Below are positions 36,266 through 45,058 of a stretch of DNA of 64,000 bases, in pieces. Below the pieces are notes generated by a model that was given only the letters and a program-made list of their open reading frames with translations, was not told where the DNA came from and ran no database searches. The stretch's first letter is position 1. Each line of letters begins with the position of its first letter. Location: the NCBI RefSeq assembly GCF_030717845.1, contig NZ_JAUZVZ010000008.1, positions 1 through 64,000 of the forward strand. Reading direction: 5' to 3'. Both the position numbers and the translations under genes were made by a program. Source of the stretch: Alkalimonas collagenimarina. Lineage in GTDB: Bacteria > Pseudomonadota > Gammaproteobacteria > Enterobacterales > Alteromonadaceae.

Positions 36266-36294
36266 TAAATAGCCGTCTATCAGTCTGAAGTCAA
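36266..36294 (-). promoter_or_regulatory. Sigma-70 promoter of ilvL-ilvGMD
   Basis: On the minus strand TTGACT (-35, 36289-36294) and TATTTA (-10, 36266-36271) are separated by exactly 17 bp. Transcription would start near 36259, giving a leader RNA of about 60 nt before the ilvL start codon. This is the clearest promoter in the window. Confidence 0.75.
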
Positions 36295-36408
36295 CGGTTT
36301 TTTCAGGAAATGGCCAATTCTGCAGCAAAAAGTGCCAAAAACTGCTATTTGCACAAGAATGGAACGACAGAGTACACTGAAGCAATAGTGAACAAATGCG
36401 GTCAGCCG

Positions 36409-36678
36409 ATGGATCAGTTAGAGCTGTTTGATCTGCCCAACCCTTGTATTGGGGTGTGTGAAAGCAATAACCGGGGTTATTGCAAGGGCTGCTTGCGCTC
36501 ACGTGAGGAGCGGTTCAATTGGCCACAAAAGCCTGCGGTGGAGAAAGCCCGGATCTTAAAGCTGTTGGCCCAGCGACAAAAACGCCGTCAGGCCAAAAGC
36601 CAATCAGGCCATGACAGAGCAACCAACCCGGATCAGCAAGAGCCGGATTGGTTTATTGATGCCTCCAACCAAGATTAG
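36409..36678 (+). CDS. DUF1289 cysteine-rich small protein
   Basis: 89 residues from ATG 36409. The DUF1289 signature is visible: NPCIGVCES...GYCKGCLRSREER, with four Cys that could bind zinc or iron, followed by a Trp and a basic, Gln-rich tail. Function unknown; homologues are short cytosolic proteins. The start is uncertain since no good ribosome site is seen; an in-frame ATG at 36310 would extend it by 33 low-complexity residues close to the ilv promoter. It is divergent from the ilv operon and convergent with the broken catalase gene. Confidence 0.78.
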   Translation: MDQLELFDLPNPCIGVCESNNRGYCKGCLRSREERFNWPQKPAVEKARILKLLAQRQKRRQAKSQSGHDRATNPDQQEPDWFIDASNQD

Positions 36679-36691
36679 GCCGTATTGGCAT

Positions 36692-37678
36692 TTACTGACC
36701 ACTCAAGCGCTTACCAAAAGAGATGGCGTAGGTTGGCGAGCGCATTTGCAGTATTGGGTCATCACTGGCCCGAAAGCCTAGGCTAAGCACATTCGGGTCA
36801 AAGTTGGTTCCAACACAGCTGTCATCGCCACTGGATGTGATACGCAAGGTACCGACATGGATCTGCTGCCGCTCTGCTGGCCATTGCACCGATGGATCGC
36901 TGATACTATCGCCTTCTTCACCCAGGGTTACCATCCAATCAAAATGCACAGGGCCCTCGGTCAGTCGCTCTGCCAGGCGGTCGACTAAGAAATCAGAGCT
37001 GGCTTCAGCAATGTCTGATTCTGACTAGCCCTTGATGCCATCACCCGGCGATAAATGCCAGCGGATCTTCACGGCATCGCCTTGATGATCACGTATGTAA
37101 AACGTATGCAGGCCAAAATATTCCGTAGTGGTATAACTCCAGGGTGGCGGTTTAGCCGCTAGCCAGGCCCCTTGCGCGTGCGTGTCTGGATGTGCGCGAC
37201 GAAAATCAGCAATTCGCTCGGCATCCATTTGGCCCTCTGCATTCGGCCGCATGGCTTGCAATAAGCCAAGGAAATTTTCAGGGTTTTTGGCACCAAATAC
37301 CGGCGTCGTCAGGGTTGCAATATTGTGTTTACTGCCATCAGGCAAGGTGAATTGAGCGGCTAATCCGCGTGGTGAGCGGTGGTAATCAGGAACATGCGGA
37401 TTACCACCGGCCATCGAAAAGCGAAATTGAGTTGGTAATGTTTCGCCAGAAAATAAAGCAATATCAAATGCCTGTTGCCCAGCTTCGCTGGCGGTAAAGT
37501 CACCAACAGCACAAACACCTTTGGCATGGCCTTTACGCTCACCGGCATGATGACCGGAAAGCTGCTGAAATACTTCAATAAAATCGTTCGGATTGGTTTG
37601 AGCCGACGCTGTGTTTACGTGCAGTGCAGTAAGTGTCATCACGCACGTGAGCGTGAGAACTGATGAGACCTTGATCAT
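36692..37678 (-). pseudogene. Exported catalase-family (SrpA-like) heme protein gene interrupted by TAG
   Basis: The frame opens at 37678 with a signal peptide (ending ASAQ) and the catalase-family blocks RKGHAKGVCAVGDF, RFSMAGGNPHVPDYH, PRGLAAQF and TTEYFGLHTFYI. After 217 residues it meets TAG (37025-37027). The same frame continues without any other stop for about 110 codons to 36692, with SSDFLVDRLAERL, GPVHFDW, WPAERQQIHVGTLRI and the C-terminal end normally found in this family. The intact protein would be about 328 residues, periplasmic, and would use peroxide with heme. So a single nonsense change (or a sequencing error) has truncated it. The upstream neighbour is glsB. Confidence 0.82.
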
Positions 37679-37691
37679 GAAAACCCCTGAA

Positions 37692-37726
37692 TAAAATTAG
37701 CCAATAGCATCTTACGCTATTGGCTG
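37692..37726 (-). terminator. Terminator between the stress membrane protein and catalase-like genes
   Basis: Perfect 10-bp stem AGCCAATAGC/GCTATTGGCT (37699-37708, 37716-37725), followed on the minus strand by AATTTTATT. It lies about 25 bp past the small membrane protein stop and would separate it from the catalase-family gene. Confidence 0.75.
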
Positions 37727-37751
37727 GGGTTTGGATGTGTTGAAGATCGGT

Positions 37752-37997
37752 TTATGCTTTTTTACTGATAAGGCTTAATAAGAACAACAGCACCACGGCA
37801 CCTATTGTTGCCATAATTAAGGTACCAATCAGATTGGTGGGGCCAAGACCGAGCGCATTAAACACGATGCCACCAATAAAGGAGCCGACAACCCCGACAA
37901 TAATATTCACAATCAGACCAAAACCACGGCCTTTCATGAGTTGCCCGGCCAGCCAGCCAGCAAGGGCGCCGATCAATAGAAAAATGATAAAGTTCAT
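37752..37997 (-). CDS. GlsB/YeaQ/YmgE-family small membrane protein
   Basis: 81 residues with three hydrophobic segments and the Gly-rich patterns GALAGWLAGQLMKGRGFG and NIIVGVVGSFIGG, diagnostic of the transglycosylase-associated (GlsB/YeaQ/YmgE) family. These proteins are induced by envelope or general stress, but their molecular task is unknown; the family name does not mean transglycosylase activity. It has its own terminator. Confidence 0.92.
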   Translation of the reverse strand: MNFIIFLLIGALAGWLAGQLMKGRGFGLIVNIIVGVVGSFIGGIVFNALGLGPTNLIGTLIMATIGAVVLLFLLSLISKKA

Positions 37998-38147
37998 AAA
38001 CTTCCTCTTTATGGTTGTTATTCAATAATGCAAAGTTCGCCTTCAAAAAATAGCAGGAGAACCGGGTGAATGATACTTGATTCAGCAAAAAAGCCAGTGT
38101 CGGAGTAGGATTTGTTTGCTGAACTGCCCCTTTGGACGGTGTTATTC

Positions 38148-38849
38148 ATGATTAAAAATAATGAAAACACCCTTATGCAGTGGTTGAAGTTAGGCCTTGT
38201 AGGTGCGGTCATTGTTTTGACTGGTTGTGTGAGTATGCCGTCAGCGCATGATTACAGTGCGTTTCGCAATGCAGATCCTCACTCGATACTGGTATTGCCA
38301 CCGATTAACAACAGTGTAGAGGTTATTGCGCCTTATAGTTTACTGTCGCAGGTCACAGGACCTATTGCAGAATCGGGCTACTATGTGTTTCCTGTGACCT
38401 TGGTTGAACAAACATTCCGCAACAATGGGTTGACCGAAGCAACGGATATTCATGCCGTGCCTTTTGAAAGAGTCCATGAAATTTTTGGTGCTGATACTGG
38501 CCTTTACATGACGATTGAAAAATACGGTACCAGTTATGTAGTGTTGTCGAGTGAGACCGTAGTGGCAATCTCAGCTACCCTGGTTGATTTGCGCTCAGGA
38601 AATGTCTTGTGGCAAGACAAAGCAACAGCATCATCTGCAGAAAGTCGAGGAAACAGTGGAGGTGGCTTGGTAGGTATGCTGGTAGAAGCGGCGATGAATC
38701 AAATCATTGAAACCATCACCGACCGCGGTTTTGATATTGCAGCCATTAGCTCCAACCGGCTGTTGTTTGCTGAAAGTCATAATGGGCTGCTTTATGGCCC
38801 AAGATCACCCAAGTATGGTCAGCCAGTAACAAGCGAGAAGCAAAAGTAA
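38148..38849 (+). CDS. GNA1162/DUF799-family outer-membrane lipoprotein
   Basis: 233 residues from ATG 38148 (an internal ATG at 38175 is an equally fair start). Signal peptide with lipobox VLTGC. The mature part begins AHDYSAFRNADPHSILVLPPINNSVEV and contains FPVTLVEQTFRNNG and DLRSGNVLWQ, the DUF799/GNA1162 signature. In relatives this gene sits with a CsgG-like and a DUF4810 lipoprotein gene, forming a putative export complex; neither partner is next to it here. It converges with rsuA over a stem-loop region. Confidence 0.85.
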   Translation: MIKNNENTLMQWLKLGLVGAVIVLTGCVSMPSAHDYSAFRNADPHSILVLPPINNSVEVIAPYSLLSQVTGPIAESGYYVFPVTLVEQTFRNNGLTEATDIHAVPFERVHEIFGADTGLYMTIEKYGTSYVVLSSETVVAISATLVDLRSGNVLWQDKATASSAESRGNSGGGLVGMLVEAAMNQIIETITDRGFDIAAISSNRLLFAESHNGLLYGPRSPKYGQPVTSEKQK

Positions 38850-38904
38850 ACTTTTGCCCTAAGGCGTGTTTAATTGGGTCTTTGGCCCATTTGTTTTCCA
38901 GACT

Positions 38905-38930
38905 AAGCCGATGTGATTTTGCATCGGCTT
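38905..38930. terminator. Stem-loop between convergent lipoprotein and rsuA genes
   Basis: Perfect 9-bp stem AAGCCGATG/CATCGGCTT with an 8-nt loop. It has no long T-run, so termination strength is uncertain. Confidence 0.55.
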
Positions 38931-38974
38931 AAACGAATTCATGCTATCAAGCCTAATACTGTACTTGCGCTATA

Positions 38975-39670
38975 TTAACTCTCAATTAACTCTATTTCTG
39001 ACAAATTCAATTCCCTGTACTCACCCTCCACCAAATCGTCTGGCAGTTGAAAATCACCTATTTTTTCCCGGTGCAGGCGCACGACTTTATTGCCGATGGC
39101 GGCGAACATGCGCTTTACCTGATGGTAGCGGCCTTCGTGGATGGTGAGTAAAGCTTCTTGCTCGGCAACGATGTTCAGCTCAGCGGGTAGGGTCAGGTCT
39201 TTTTCACCACGAAGTAATACGCCATCAGCAAAGGCTTGCACAGCGCTGGCTGGAATGGGATCGGCCAGCCAGACCCGATAGGTTTTAGCAACATGATGCT
39301 TGGGGGATGTGATGCGATGCAGCCACTGGCCATCGTCGGTAATCAGCAGCAAGCCTGTGGTATCCAAATCCAATCGCCCGACCGGATTTAGTTTTTCCAG
39401 CAGTGGCTCATCCAGTAACTGCATTACAGTCGGGTGCTCCGGGTCATCACTGGAGCAGACATAGCCGGCGGGTTTATGCAGCACAATATAGCGCGGGCCC
39501 GTTGGTGCTACGACCTGATCATCGAGCTCAACTACTGCATCAGCGGGCAGTTGCATGGCGCTTTGTTTGGCCAGCAAACCATTGACGGTGACACGCTTCT
39601 GGCGGATTACTTTGGTGGCCTGGGAGCGGGTTAAACCAGTACTGGCACTGAGGTATTTATCCAATCGCAT
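38975..39670 (-). CDS. rsuA: 16S rRNA pseudouridine(516) synthase
   Basis: 231 residues. The N-terminal S4 RNA-binding domain (RLDKYLSASTGLTRSQA...VTVNG) is followed by the pseudouridine synthase core with the catalytic Asp in GRLDLDTTGLLLI, and EGRYHQVKRMFAAIGNKV. The size and motif order match RsuA, which modifies U516 of 16S rRNA; RluE/RluF-like enzymes are alternatives but differ in length. It is divergent from the outer-membrane protein gene at 39801. Confidence 0.93.
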   Translation of the reverse strand: MRLDKYLSASTGLTRSQATKVIRQKRVTVNGLLAKQSAMQLPADAVVELDDQVVAPTGPRYIVLHKPAGYVCSSDDPEHPTVMQLLDEPLLEKLNPVGRLDLDTTGLLLITDDGQWLHRITSPKHHVAKTYRVWLADPIPASAVQAFADGVLLRGEKDLTLPAELNIVAEQEALLTIHEGRYHQVKRMFAAIGNKVVRLHREKIGDFQLPDDLVEGEYRELNLSEIELIES

Positions 39671-39800
39671 ACAGAAAAAACCTTATCAACAATAGATGCG
39701 TATTTTACTTCAGTTGACCCATAAAAGCTTGTTCAGCTTCAATTAAGCTGCAGGCACTAGGCTACAAACAGTACTACTTTATGGTTTAGGAGATCGATCT

Positions 39801-40442
39801 ATGCGCTTATCTCTACTAATGTCTGCATTAGCAGGTGCAATGTGCTTTACCGCAACGGCTGCTGAGTGGCCTGGCCATCGCTATATCGAAGGCAGTTTTC
39901 TGTCTTTTGAAGATAAGTTCGATGGCGATCGTAACGATTACAGTGGCTATGGTCTGAAAGGTTCCTTTAAAATTAACCAGCATTTGTTTATCGCCGGTGA
40001 GTACAGTCGGGTGGAAGATACCGTGCGCTTCAGTGATGGTTATGATGAGTACCGTATTCGCAATCAGGCAATCGGACTTGGCGTGATCACGCCCTTTGCG
40101 CCGAATACGACGTTGGATTTAGCTGGTTATATTGGCAATTACCAGCTGAAGGATACCATCGTGGATGGTAATTTTATTGAGCGCTTTGAAGATAAATACG
40201 ACTATTTAAAGATTGAAGGCACTGTGCGCAGCATGATTACACCTCAGGTTGAGTTGTATGGCCGTTTGGGCTACGAGTATCTGGATGAGTCGGGTATCGT
40301 GGATAAAAGCCAGTTTACCCAAGCTGTTGGCTTGCATTACTTCTTTAGCCCAAACATCTCAGTTCTTGCTGAATTCTCTCGGGGTGACTTTTTGGGTGGA
40401 ACCTTTACTCAGGGTAAGCTCGGTGCTCGTTTTAGTTTCTAA
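39801..40442 (+). CDS. Outer-membrane beta-barrel protein
   Basis: 213 residues. AGGAG lies 9 nt before ATG 39801. The signal peptide ends TATAAE. The mature chain alternates aromatic-rich strands and charged loops (YIEGSFLSFEDKF, YGLKGSFKI, HLFIAGEYSRVED and others), about eight strands, and ends in the C-terminal Phe (RFSF) recognised by the Bam machine. It resembles small OmpA/OmpW-size barrels. No specific function can be given. Its TAA overlaps the TAG of cysQ (CTAA, 40439-40442). Confidence 0.87.
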   Translation: MRLSLLMSALAGAMCFTATAAEWPGHRYIEGSFLSFEDKFDGDRNDYSGYGLKGSFKINQHLFIAGEYSRVEDTVRFSDGYDEYRIRNQAIGLGVITPFAPNTTLDLAGYIGNYQLKDTIVDGNFIERFEDKYDYLKIEGTVRSMITPQVELYGRLGYEYLDESGIVDKSQFTQAVGLHYFFSPNISVLAEFSRGDFLGGTFTQGKLGARFSF

Positions 40443-41206
40443 TGCAGCGCCGAGACGATAAAGTTTGGATTAAGCAATTCGTCGCGATGGTATACCGCGT
40501 CACCCAGGCCGGTAAATTGCACCGAGGCACCTGCTTCTTCGGCAATGATATGGCCTGCGCCGGTATCCCACATCATGGTCGGGCCAAAGCGTGGGTAGAC
40601 ATGAGCACTGCCTTCTGCCACCAGACAAAACTTTAATGAACTACCCACAGCGACAATGTCATGCTGCGGAAATTTCTTGACGTAGTCTGCCAGCTCCGGG
40701 CTTGGGTGGCTGCGGCTGCCAACCACTCTGATGGCTTCGCCTGGAGCGGGGCGACTAACCTGAATGCGGTACTGCTCACCTTTTTCCTGTACCAGTGCGC
40801 CTTCACCTTTTAAGGCGGCATAGGTTTTTTGCAGAACCGGAGCATGGATCACACCGAGTACTGCTTTGCCTTTCTCAATCAAGGCAATATTGACGGTAAA
40901 CTCACCATTGCGTTTAATAAACTCCTTGGTGCCATCGACTGGGTCAATCAGCCAGAAGCGCTCCCAATGCTGGCGCTCACTCCATGGCGTGGTTGCAGCT
41001 TCTTCCGACAGCAGTGGAATATCCGGCGTCAGCTGTTGCAAGCGTTCACTAATCACCTGCTGCGCTGCAAGATCTGCAGCGGTGAGTGGCGAGTCGTCAG
41101 CTTTGGCCTGAATGCCCTGCTCGGTGATATCGCGGTGATACACGTCAAGAATGGCTTCTCCGGCTTGCTCTGCCAGTTGAATGATTTGTTGTAATAGCAG
41201 TTTCAT
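40439..41206 (-). CDS. cysQ: 3'(2'),5'-bisphosphate nucleotidase
   Basis: 255 residues. An Mg2+-dependent phosphatase that hydrolyses PAP, the by-product of PAPS reduction, to AMP. Lithium-sensitive phosphatase motifs are present: LIDPVDGTKEFI (metal-binding Asp residues) and the later WDTGAGHIIAEEAG. It is the last gene of the cysG-cysD-cysN-SLC13-cysC-cysQ run; the 37-bp gap after cysC fits one operon, and its enzymatic role closes the sulfate-activation pathway. Confidence 0.94.
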   Translation of the reverse strand: MKLLLQQIIQLAEQAGEAILDVYHRDITEQGIQAKADDSPLTAADLAAQQVISERLQQLTPDIPLLSEEAATTPWSERQHWERFWLIDPVDGTKEFIKRNGEFTVNIALIEKGKAVLGVIHAPVLQKTYAALKGEGALVQEKGEQYRIQVSRPAPGEAIRVVGSRSHPSPELADYVKKFPQHDIVAVGSSLKFCLVAEGSAHVYPRFGPTMMWDTGAGHIIAEEAGASVQFTGLGDAVYHRDELLNPNFIVSALH

Positions 41207-41243
41207 AGCATCGGCTTCATCATTATATGTTTGTTGTGCTTAC

Positions 41244-41849
41244 TCAGCGGTTGGCTTTGATCCAACCACGCTGTTGCAGCAGTTGCAACAGTTGGGCGAC
41301 ATTTTCCTGCAAGGTGCTGCTGGAGGTGTCGATGACCAAATCCGGTTGTTCTGGTGCCTCATAGGGATCAGAGATGCCGGTGAAATGACTAATTTCGCCT
41401 TTGCGCGCTTTTTGATACAGGCCTTTAACATCGCGTTTCTCACAAACCTCCAGTGGCGTAGCAATGTACACCTCGATAAAGCTATCTTCAGGTAAAAAGC
41501 TGCGAACCAGCGCTCTTTGGTTGCGATAAGGCGAAATAAAGGCGCTAAGTACCAATAATCCTGCATCGACCATTAAGCCGGATACTGCACCAACCCGGCG
41601 CAGGTTCTCGGTCCGGTCTTCGGCGCTAAAGCCCAAGTCGGCGCACAGGCCATGGCGCACATTGTCGCCGTCCAGCAAGTAGGTATGAAAGCCTTGCTCC
41701 GCCAGTGCTTGTTCCAGCGCATTAGCCACGGTGGACTTACCGGAGCCGCTTAATCCAGTGAACCATAGCACGCCGCTGCGATGGCCGAATAAATCAGCCC
41801 GTTGCTCGCGACCTACCTGATGTTGTTGCCAAACAATATTGTCAGTCAT
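41244..41849 (-). CDS. cysC: Adenylylsulfate kinase
   Basis: 201 residues, normal for CysC. The P-loop GLSGSGKST (about residues 34-42), DGDNVRHGL, and the family pattern [11 protein letters not shown] and [12 protein letters not shown] are present. It phosphorylates APS to PAPS, the donor reduced by CysH at 62504. It follows the SLC13 permease gene by 18 bp on the same strand. The N-terminus ([28 protein letters not shown]) matches stand-alone CysC, so it is not the CysN-fused type. Confidence 0.95.
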   Translation of the reverse strand: MTDNIVWQQHQVGREQRADLFGHRSGVLWFTGLSGSGKSTVANALEQALAEQGFHTYLLDGDNVRHGLCADLGFSAEDRTENLRRVGAVSGLMVDAGLLVLSAFISPYRNQRALVRSFLPEDSFIEVYIATPLEVCEKRDVKGLYQKARKGEISHFTGISDPYEAPEQPDLVIDTSSSTLQENVAQLLQLLQQRGWIKANR

Positions 41850-41867
41850 CTTGTATCCATAAACGCA

Positions 41868-43592
41868 TTAAAAAGGGAAAATCAGCGGTAAGCATAGCAA
41901 TACCACGCTGCTATACACCAAAGCCATTGGGATCCCGAGTCGGGCATAGTCTTTTAGCTGGTAGTTACCGGCACTGTACACCATCAAATTGGTTTGATAA
42001 CCAAAGGGAGAAATAAAACTAGCTGAAGCACCAAAGGCGACTGCCATAAAAAATGGCGTAGGGTCTACGCCTAGCTCTAATGCCATGGCATAGGCAATCG
42101 GAAAGGTCAGCGCGGCGGCGGCATTGTTGGTGACCACTTCGGTAAACAGCCAGGTGGCAATAAAAATAGCAATCAGTGCGCCATAGGCTCCGCTGCCATC
42201 GACCAGCTGGTTCAGGCCTGCTGCAATCATGCCGGCGACGCCGGATTGGATCATCAGCTGCGCCAGACCAATGGCAGCGCCGACAATGACAAATAGCTCC
42301 AGCGGGAAACGGCGCTTTAATTCATTCAGATGGATCACCTGAGTGGCCAATAACCCAACCAAAAGCACCGGCAAGCCTTTCACCAGCGGCACCATATCCA
42401 ATAAGGATAAGAGCAAGGTAGCGGCGAAGGCGGCCAGTACCCAGTGGCTACGTTTCGACGATAAAGGCGTCGAAATCGAAAGGCCATTAACGTAGATAAA
42501 ATCCTGACTCAGTTCATTCAGGCCAGGAAAGTCTTTGCCGGTGGATAAGATCAGCACATCACCAGCATGCAGCTCTAAATCACCGAGGCCACCATTGAGC
42601 CTTTCATGGCCGCGTCGAACCGCAATCACCACCGCATCGTACTGCTCGCGAAAGCGCAAGTTTTTTAAGGTTTTACCAACCAGCTTGGAGCTGTAGCTAA
42701 TCACCGCTTCCATCAACTCACCTTGTTGATCGGCTTGATCCGGCACCAGCTGCAAGCCCGGGAAGCTTTGCAGCCGTGAAACGGCCTGAATATCGCCGAC
42801 AAAGCGCAACTCGTCACCAGCCTGTATCCCGGTATCGGGGCGGACCGGACAAATATGCTGCTCACCGCGTTGGATCTCGGCCAGAAACAACGATTGCAGC
42901 TCACGCAGACCATTTTGCTCTACCGTTTTACCAGCGAGTTGACTGCTGTTATCCACATGAGCACTTAAGTAAAAAGGTGCGGCTTCATCGTGTTGCTTAC
43001 GGGTATCGGGTAGCCAGTGCACGCCAATCATCAGGACCACCAGACCAGCGGCAAAGGCAATCAGGCCAAGCAAGGTGAAGGAAAAAAAGCCAAGGCTGGG
43101 CAAGCCAGCCTCTTCAACAAAACCATTGACGATCAGGTTGGTCGAGGTGCCGATTAAGGTCAGCATACCACCTAAAATGGCGCTATAGGACAATGGGATC
43201 AACAGCTTGGAGGCAGCAAAATGTGGATGTTGCCGTAGCGACGCCATCAAGGTCGATACCACGGCGGTATTGTTGACAAAGGATGACAAGAATCCACTGG
43301 ACAGACTGAGCCGTGCTACTACCAGGCTAAGGTTTTTGCCCTCAAAGCTATGGCTGAGCCAGCTGACCAACCGGGTTTTTTCGATGGCAATGGAAATCAG
43401 CAACAACAACACCAAGGTAATGAGTGAGGGGTTGCTGAAGTTGGTTAATGCTTTGTCGAGTTCCAGCCAGCCAACCAGATAACTGAACAGCAAGGCACCA
43501 CCAAACCAAAAGGCCGGTGAGCGCTTGCTTACTATCAGGCCGGCAACCAGAGCCAGCAGCAGGGTGATAACCCCATACTGCTGTAGGGTCAT
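41868..43592 (-). CDS. SLC13-family permease with two RCK_C domains, probable sulfate transporter
   Basis: 574 residues. About 11-12 membrane helices are split by a cytosolic segment (about 200-370) containing two TrkA-C/RCK_C-like domains (for example KTVEQNGLRELQSLFLAEIQRG and KTLKNLRFREQYDAVVIAVRRG). The NNTAVVSTLM and NNAAAALTFPIAYAMA segments match the SLC13/DASS substrate-binding SNT-like hairpins. Its location between cysN and cysC, overlapping cysN by 4 bp, points to sulfate uptake, as in algal and bacterial Sac1/SLT-type carriers. Alternatives (dicarboxylate) are less likely from context. Confidence 0.85.
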   Translation of the reverse strand: MTLQQYGVITLLLALVAGLIVSKRSPAFWFGGALLFSYLVGWLELDKALTNFSNPSLITLVLLLLISIAIEKTRLVSWLSHSFEGKNLSLVVARLSLSSGFLSSFVNNTAVVSTLMASLRQHPHFAASKLLIPLSYSAILGGMLTLIGTSTNLIVNGFVEEAGLPSLGFFSFTLLGLIAFAAGLVVLMIGVHWLPDTRKQHDEAAPFYLSAHVDNSSQLAGKTVEQNGLRELQSLFLAEIQRGEQHICPVRPDTGIQAGDELRFVGDIQAVSRLQSFPGLQLVPDQADQQGELMEAVISYSSKLVGKTLKNLRFREQYDAVVIAVRRGHERLNGGLGDLELHAGDVLILSTGKDFPGLNELSQDFIYVNGLSISTPLSSKRSHWVLAAFAATLLLSLLDMVPLVKGLPVLLVGLLATQVIHLNELKRRFPLELFVIVGAAIGLAQLMIQSGVAGMIAAGLNQLVDGSGAYGALIAIFIATWLFTEVVTNNAAAALTFPIAYAMALELGVDPTPFFMAVAFGASASFISPFGYQTNLMVYSAGNYQLKDYARLGIPMALVYSSVVLLCLPLIFPF

Positions 43593-45058
43593 TTCTTCTC
43601 TGCTTGGTCTTTGGCGCGGAGCTCTTCCACGAGCGTGGATAGATCATTGGCTTGCCAATGCGGGAAGTGCTTGCGGACTAAAGCATTGAACTCCAACTCA
43701 AAGGCAGTGAAGCTCGCTGGAATGCTCTGACTTTCTTTCGCTAACACGGTCTGAATCAAACCCGCGGCAACGGTGGCGTTGGTTAAGCGATCGACCAGAA
43801 TAAAATTGCCAGTCCCGGGATGATCGGCAAAGCTATCCAGTGGTAGCACTTCAGTCAGCTCCAGCTCCACCAGTGCAATGTCGTTCATCTGCACATCGTC
43901 GGCATCGATTTTCTGCAGCGTATTGATATTCATCTTATGATCTAGCTGGCTGATGCTGGCCGAGCTTTTGCGACTGGCTAGCTTTAAGTCATACAACCGG
44001 CCAGGTTGCAGCGGCTGTTCATTAAACCAGACCAGATAGGCGAGCGCACGGTTACTCTGCGTGACACTCTCTTCCACTGGGACCAGCCAGTCGCCGCGGC
44101 TGATATCGATTTCATCCTGCAAGGTCAGCGTTACCGCTTCACTGGCTTGGGCTGAAGGCTGTTGACCGGCAAAGGTTTCAATGCTGCGCACCGTGCTTTG
44201 TTGACCCGATGGGTACACCTTGACGGCTTGGCCAACCGCGAGACGGCCACCGGTTAAAGTGCCGGCAAAGCCACGGAAGTTAAGATCGGGTCGAATCACG
44301 TACTGCACCGGAAAGCGGGTGTGCTGACCACTGCGGTCCGGGATCGGTAGCGTTTCCAGCAAGGGCAATAATGGCTGCCCCTGATACCAAGGCATGGAGG
44401 CTGAAGGCTGAGTAATATTCTCACCTTTTAGCGCACTTAAGGGTACGACATCGACATGAGGCACCTGCAACTGAGTGGTGATGGCCAGAATATCTTTTTT
44501 GATGCGGCTGAATTCGGTTTCAGCGTAGCCGATCAGATCCATTTTATTGACCGCCACCACAAAATGCTTGATGCCCAGCAGAGCACAGATAAAGCTATGG
44601 CGTTTGGTTTGGGTCAAGACACCATGGCGTGCATCGACCAATAAAATGGCCACATCGGAATGGGACGCGCCAGTCGCCATATTGCGGGTGTACTGCTCAT
44701 GCCCCGGTGTATCGGCCAGAATAAACTTACGCTGGGTCGTGGAGAAATAGCGGTAGGCGACATCAATCGTGATGCCTTGCTCGCGTTCGGCCTGCAGACC
44801 ATCGACCAGCATGGCTAGTTCCAGTTCGCCATCGCTGTTGCGACCTTTGTGATCGCTTTTTAACGCATCCAGCTGATCATCGTACAGTTGCTGGCTGTCA
44901 TGCAGCAAGCGGCCAATCAGGGTGCTTTTGCCATCGTCGACACTGCCACAGGTCAGCACGCGTAGCAGGCTTTTGTCCTGATGTTGTTGCAGGTAACCAC
45001 GAATGCCCAGCTCGTCGAGCTGCTGTTGTAATGATGTTGCTTCCAGTACGCTGCTCAT
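43589..45058 (-). CDS. cysN: Sulfate adenylyltransferase subunit 1 (GTPase)
   Basis: 489 residues. EF-Tu-like GTPase with GSVDDGKSTLIGRLL (G1), ADTPGHEQYTRNM (G3) and NKMDLI (G4), then two beta-barrel domains. GTP hydrolysis drives ATP sulfurylase (CysD) to make APS. No C-terminal CysC domain is fused. Its ATG overlaps the cysD stop, and it overlaps the SLC13 gene by 4 bp, so the three are translationally linked. Confidence 0.96.
   Translation of the reverse strand: MSSVLEATSLQQQLDELGIRGYLQQHQDKSLLRVLTCGSVDDGKSTLIGRLLHDSQQLYDDQLDALKSDHKGRNSDGELELAMLVDGLQAEREQGITIDVAYRYFSTTQRKFILADTPGHEQYTRNMATGASHSDVAILLVDARHGVLTQTKRHSFICALLGIKHFVVAVNKMDLIGYAETEFSRIKKDILAITTQLQVPHVDVVPLSALKGENITQPSASMPWYQGQPLLPLLETLPIPDRSGQHTRFPVQYVIRPDLNFRGFAGTLTGGRLAVGQAVKVYPSGQQSTVRSIETFAGQQPSAQASEAVTLTLQDEIDISRGDWLVPVEESVTQSNRALAYLVWFNEQPLQPGRLYDLKLASRKSSASISQLDHKMNINTLQKIDADDVQMNDIALVELELTEVLPLDSFADHPGTGNFILVDRLTNATVAAGLIQTVLAKESQSIPASFTAFELEFNALVRKHFPHWQANDLSTLVEELRAKDQAEKK

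Noticed and set aside
36310-36408. Upstream extension of the DUF1289 protein
   Set aside because: The added 33 residues show no conserved pattern and lie next to the ilv promoter, so ATG 36409 was preferred.
37025-37027. Recoding of TAG as pyrrolysine or programmed read-through
   Set aside because: No pyl genes or recoding signals are in view, pyrrolysine is not expected in this group, and a nonsense mutation or sequence error is simpler. The TAA at 17326-17328 cannot be recoded either.
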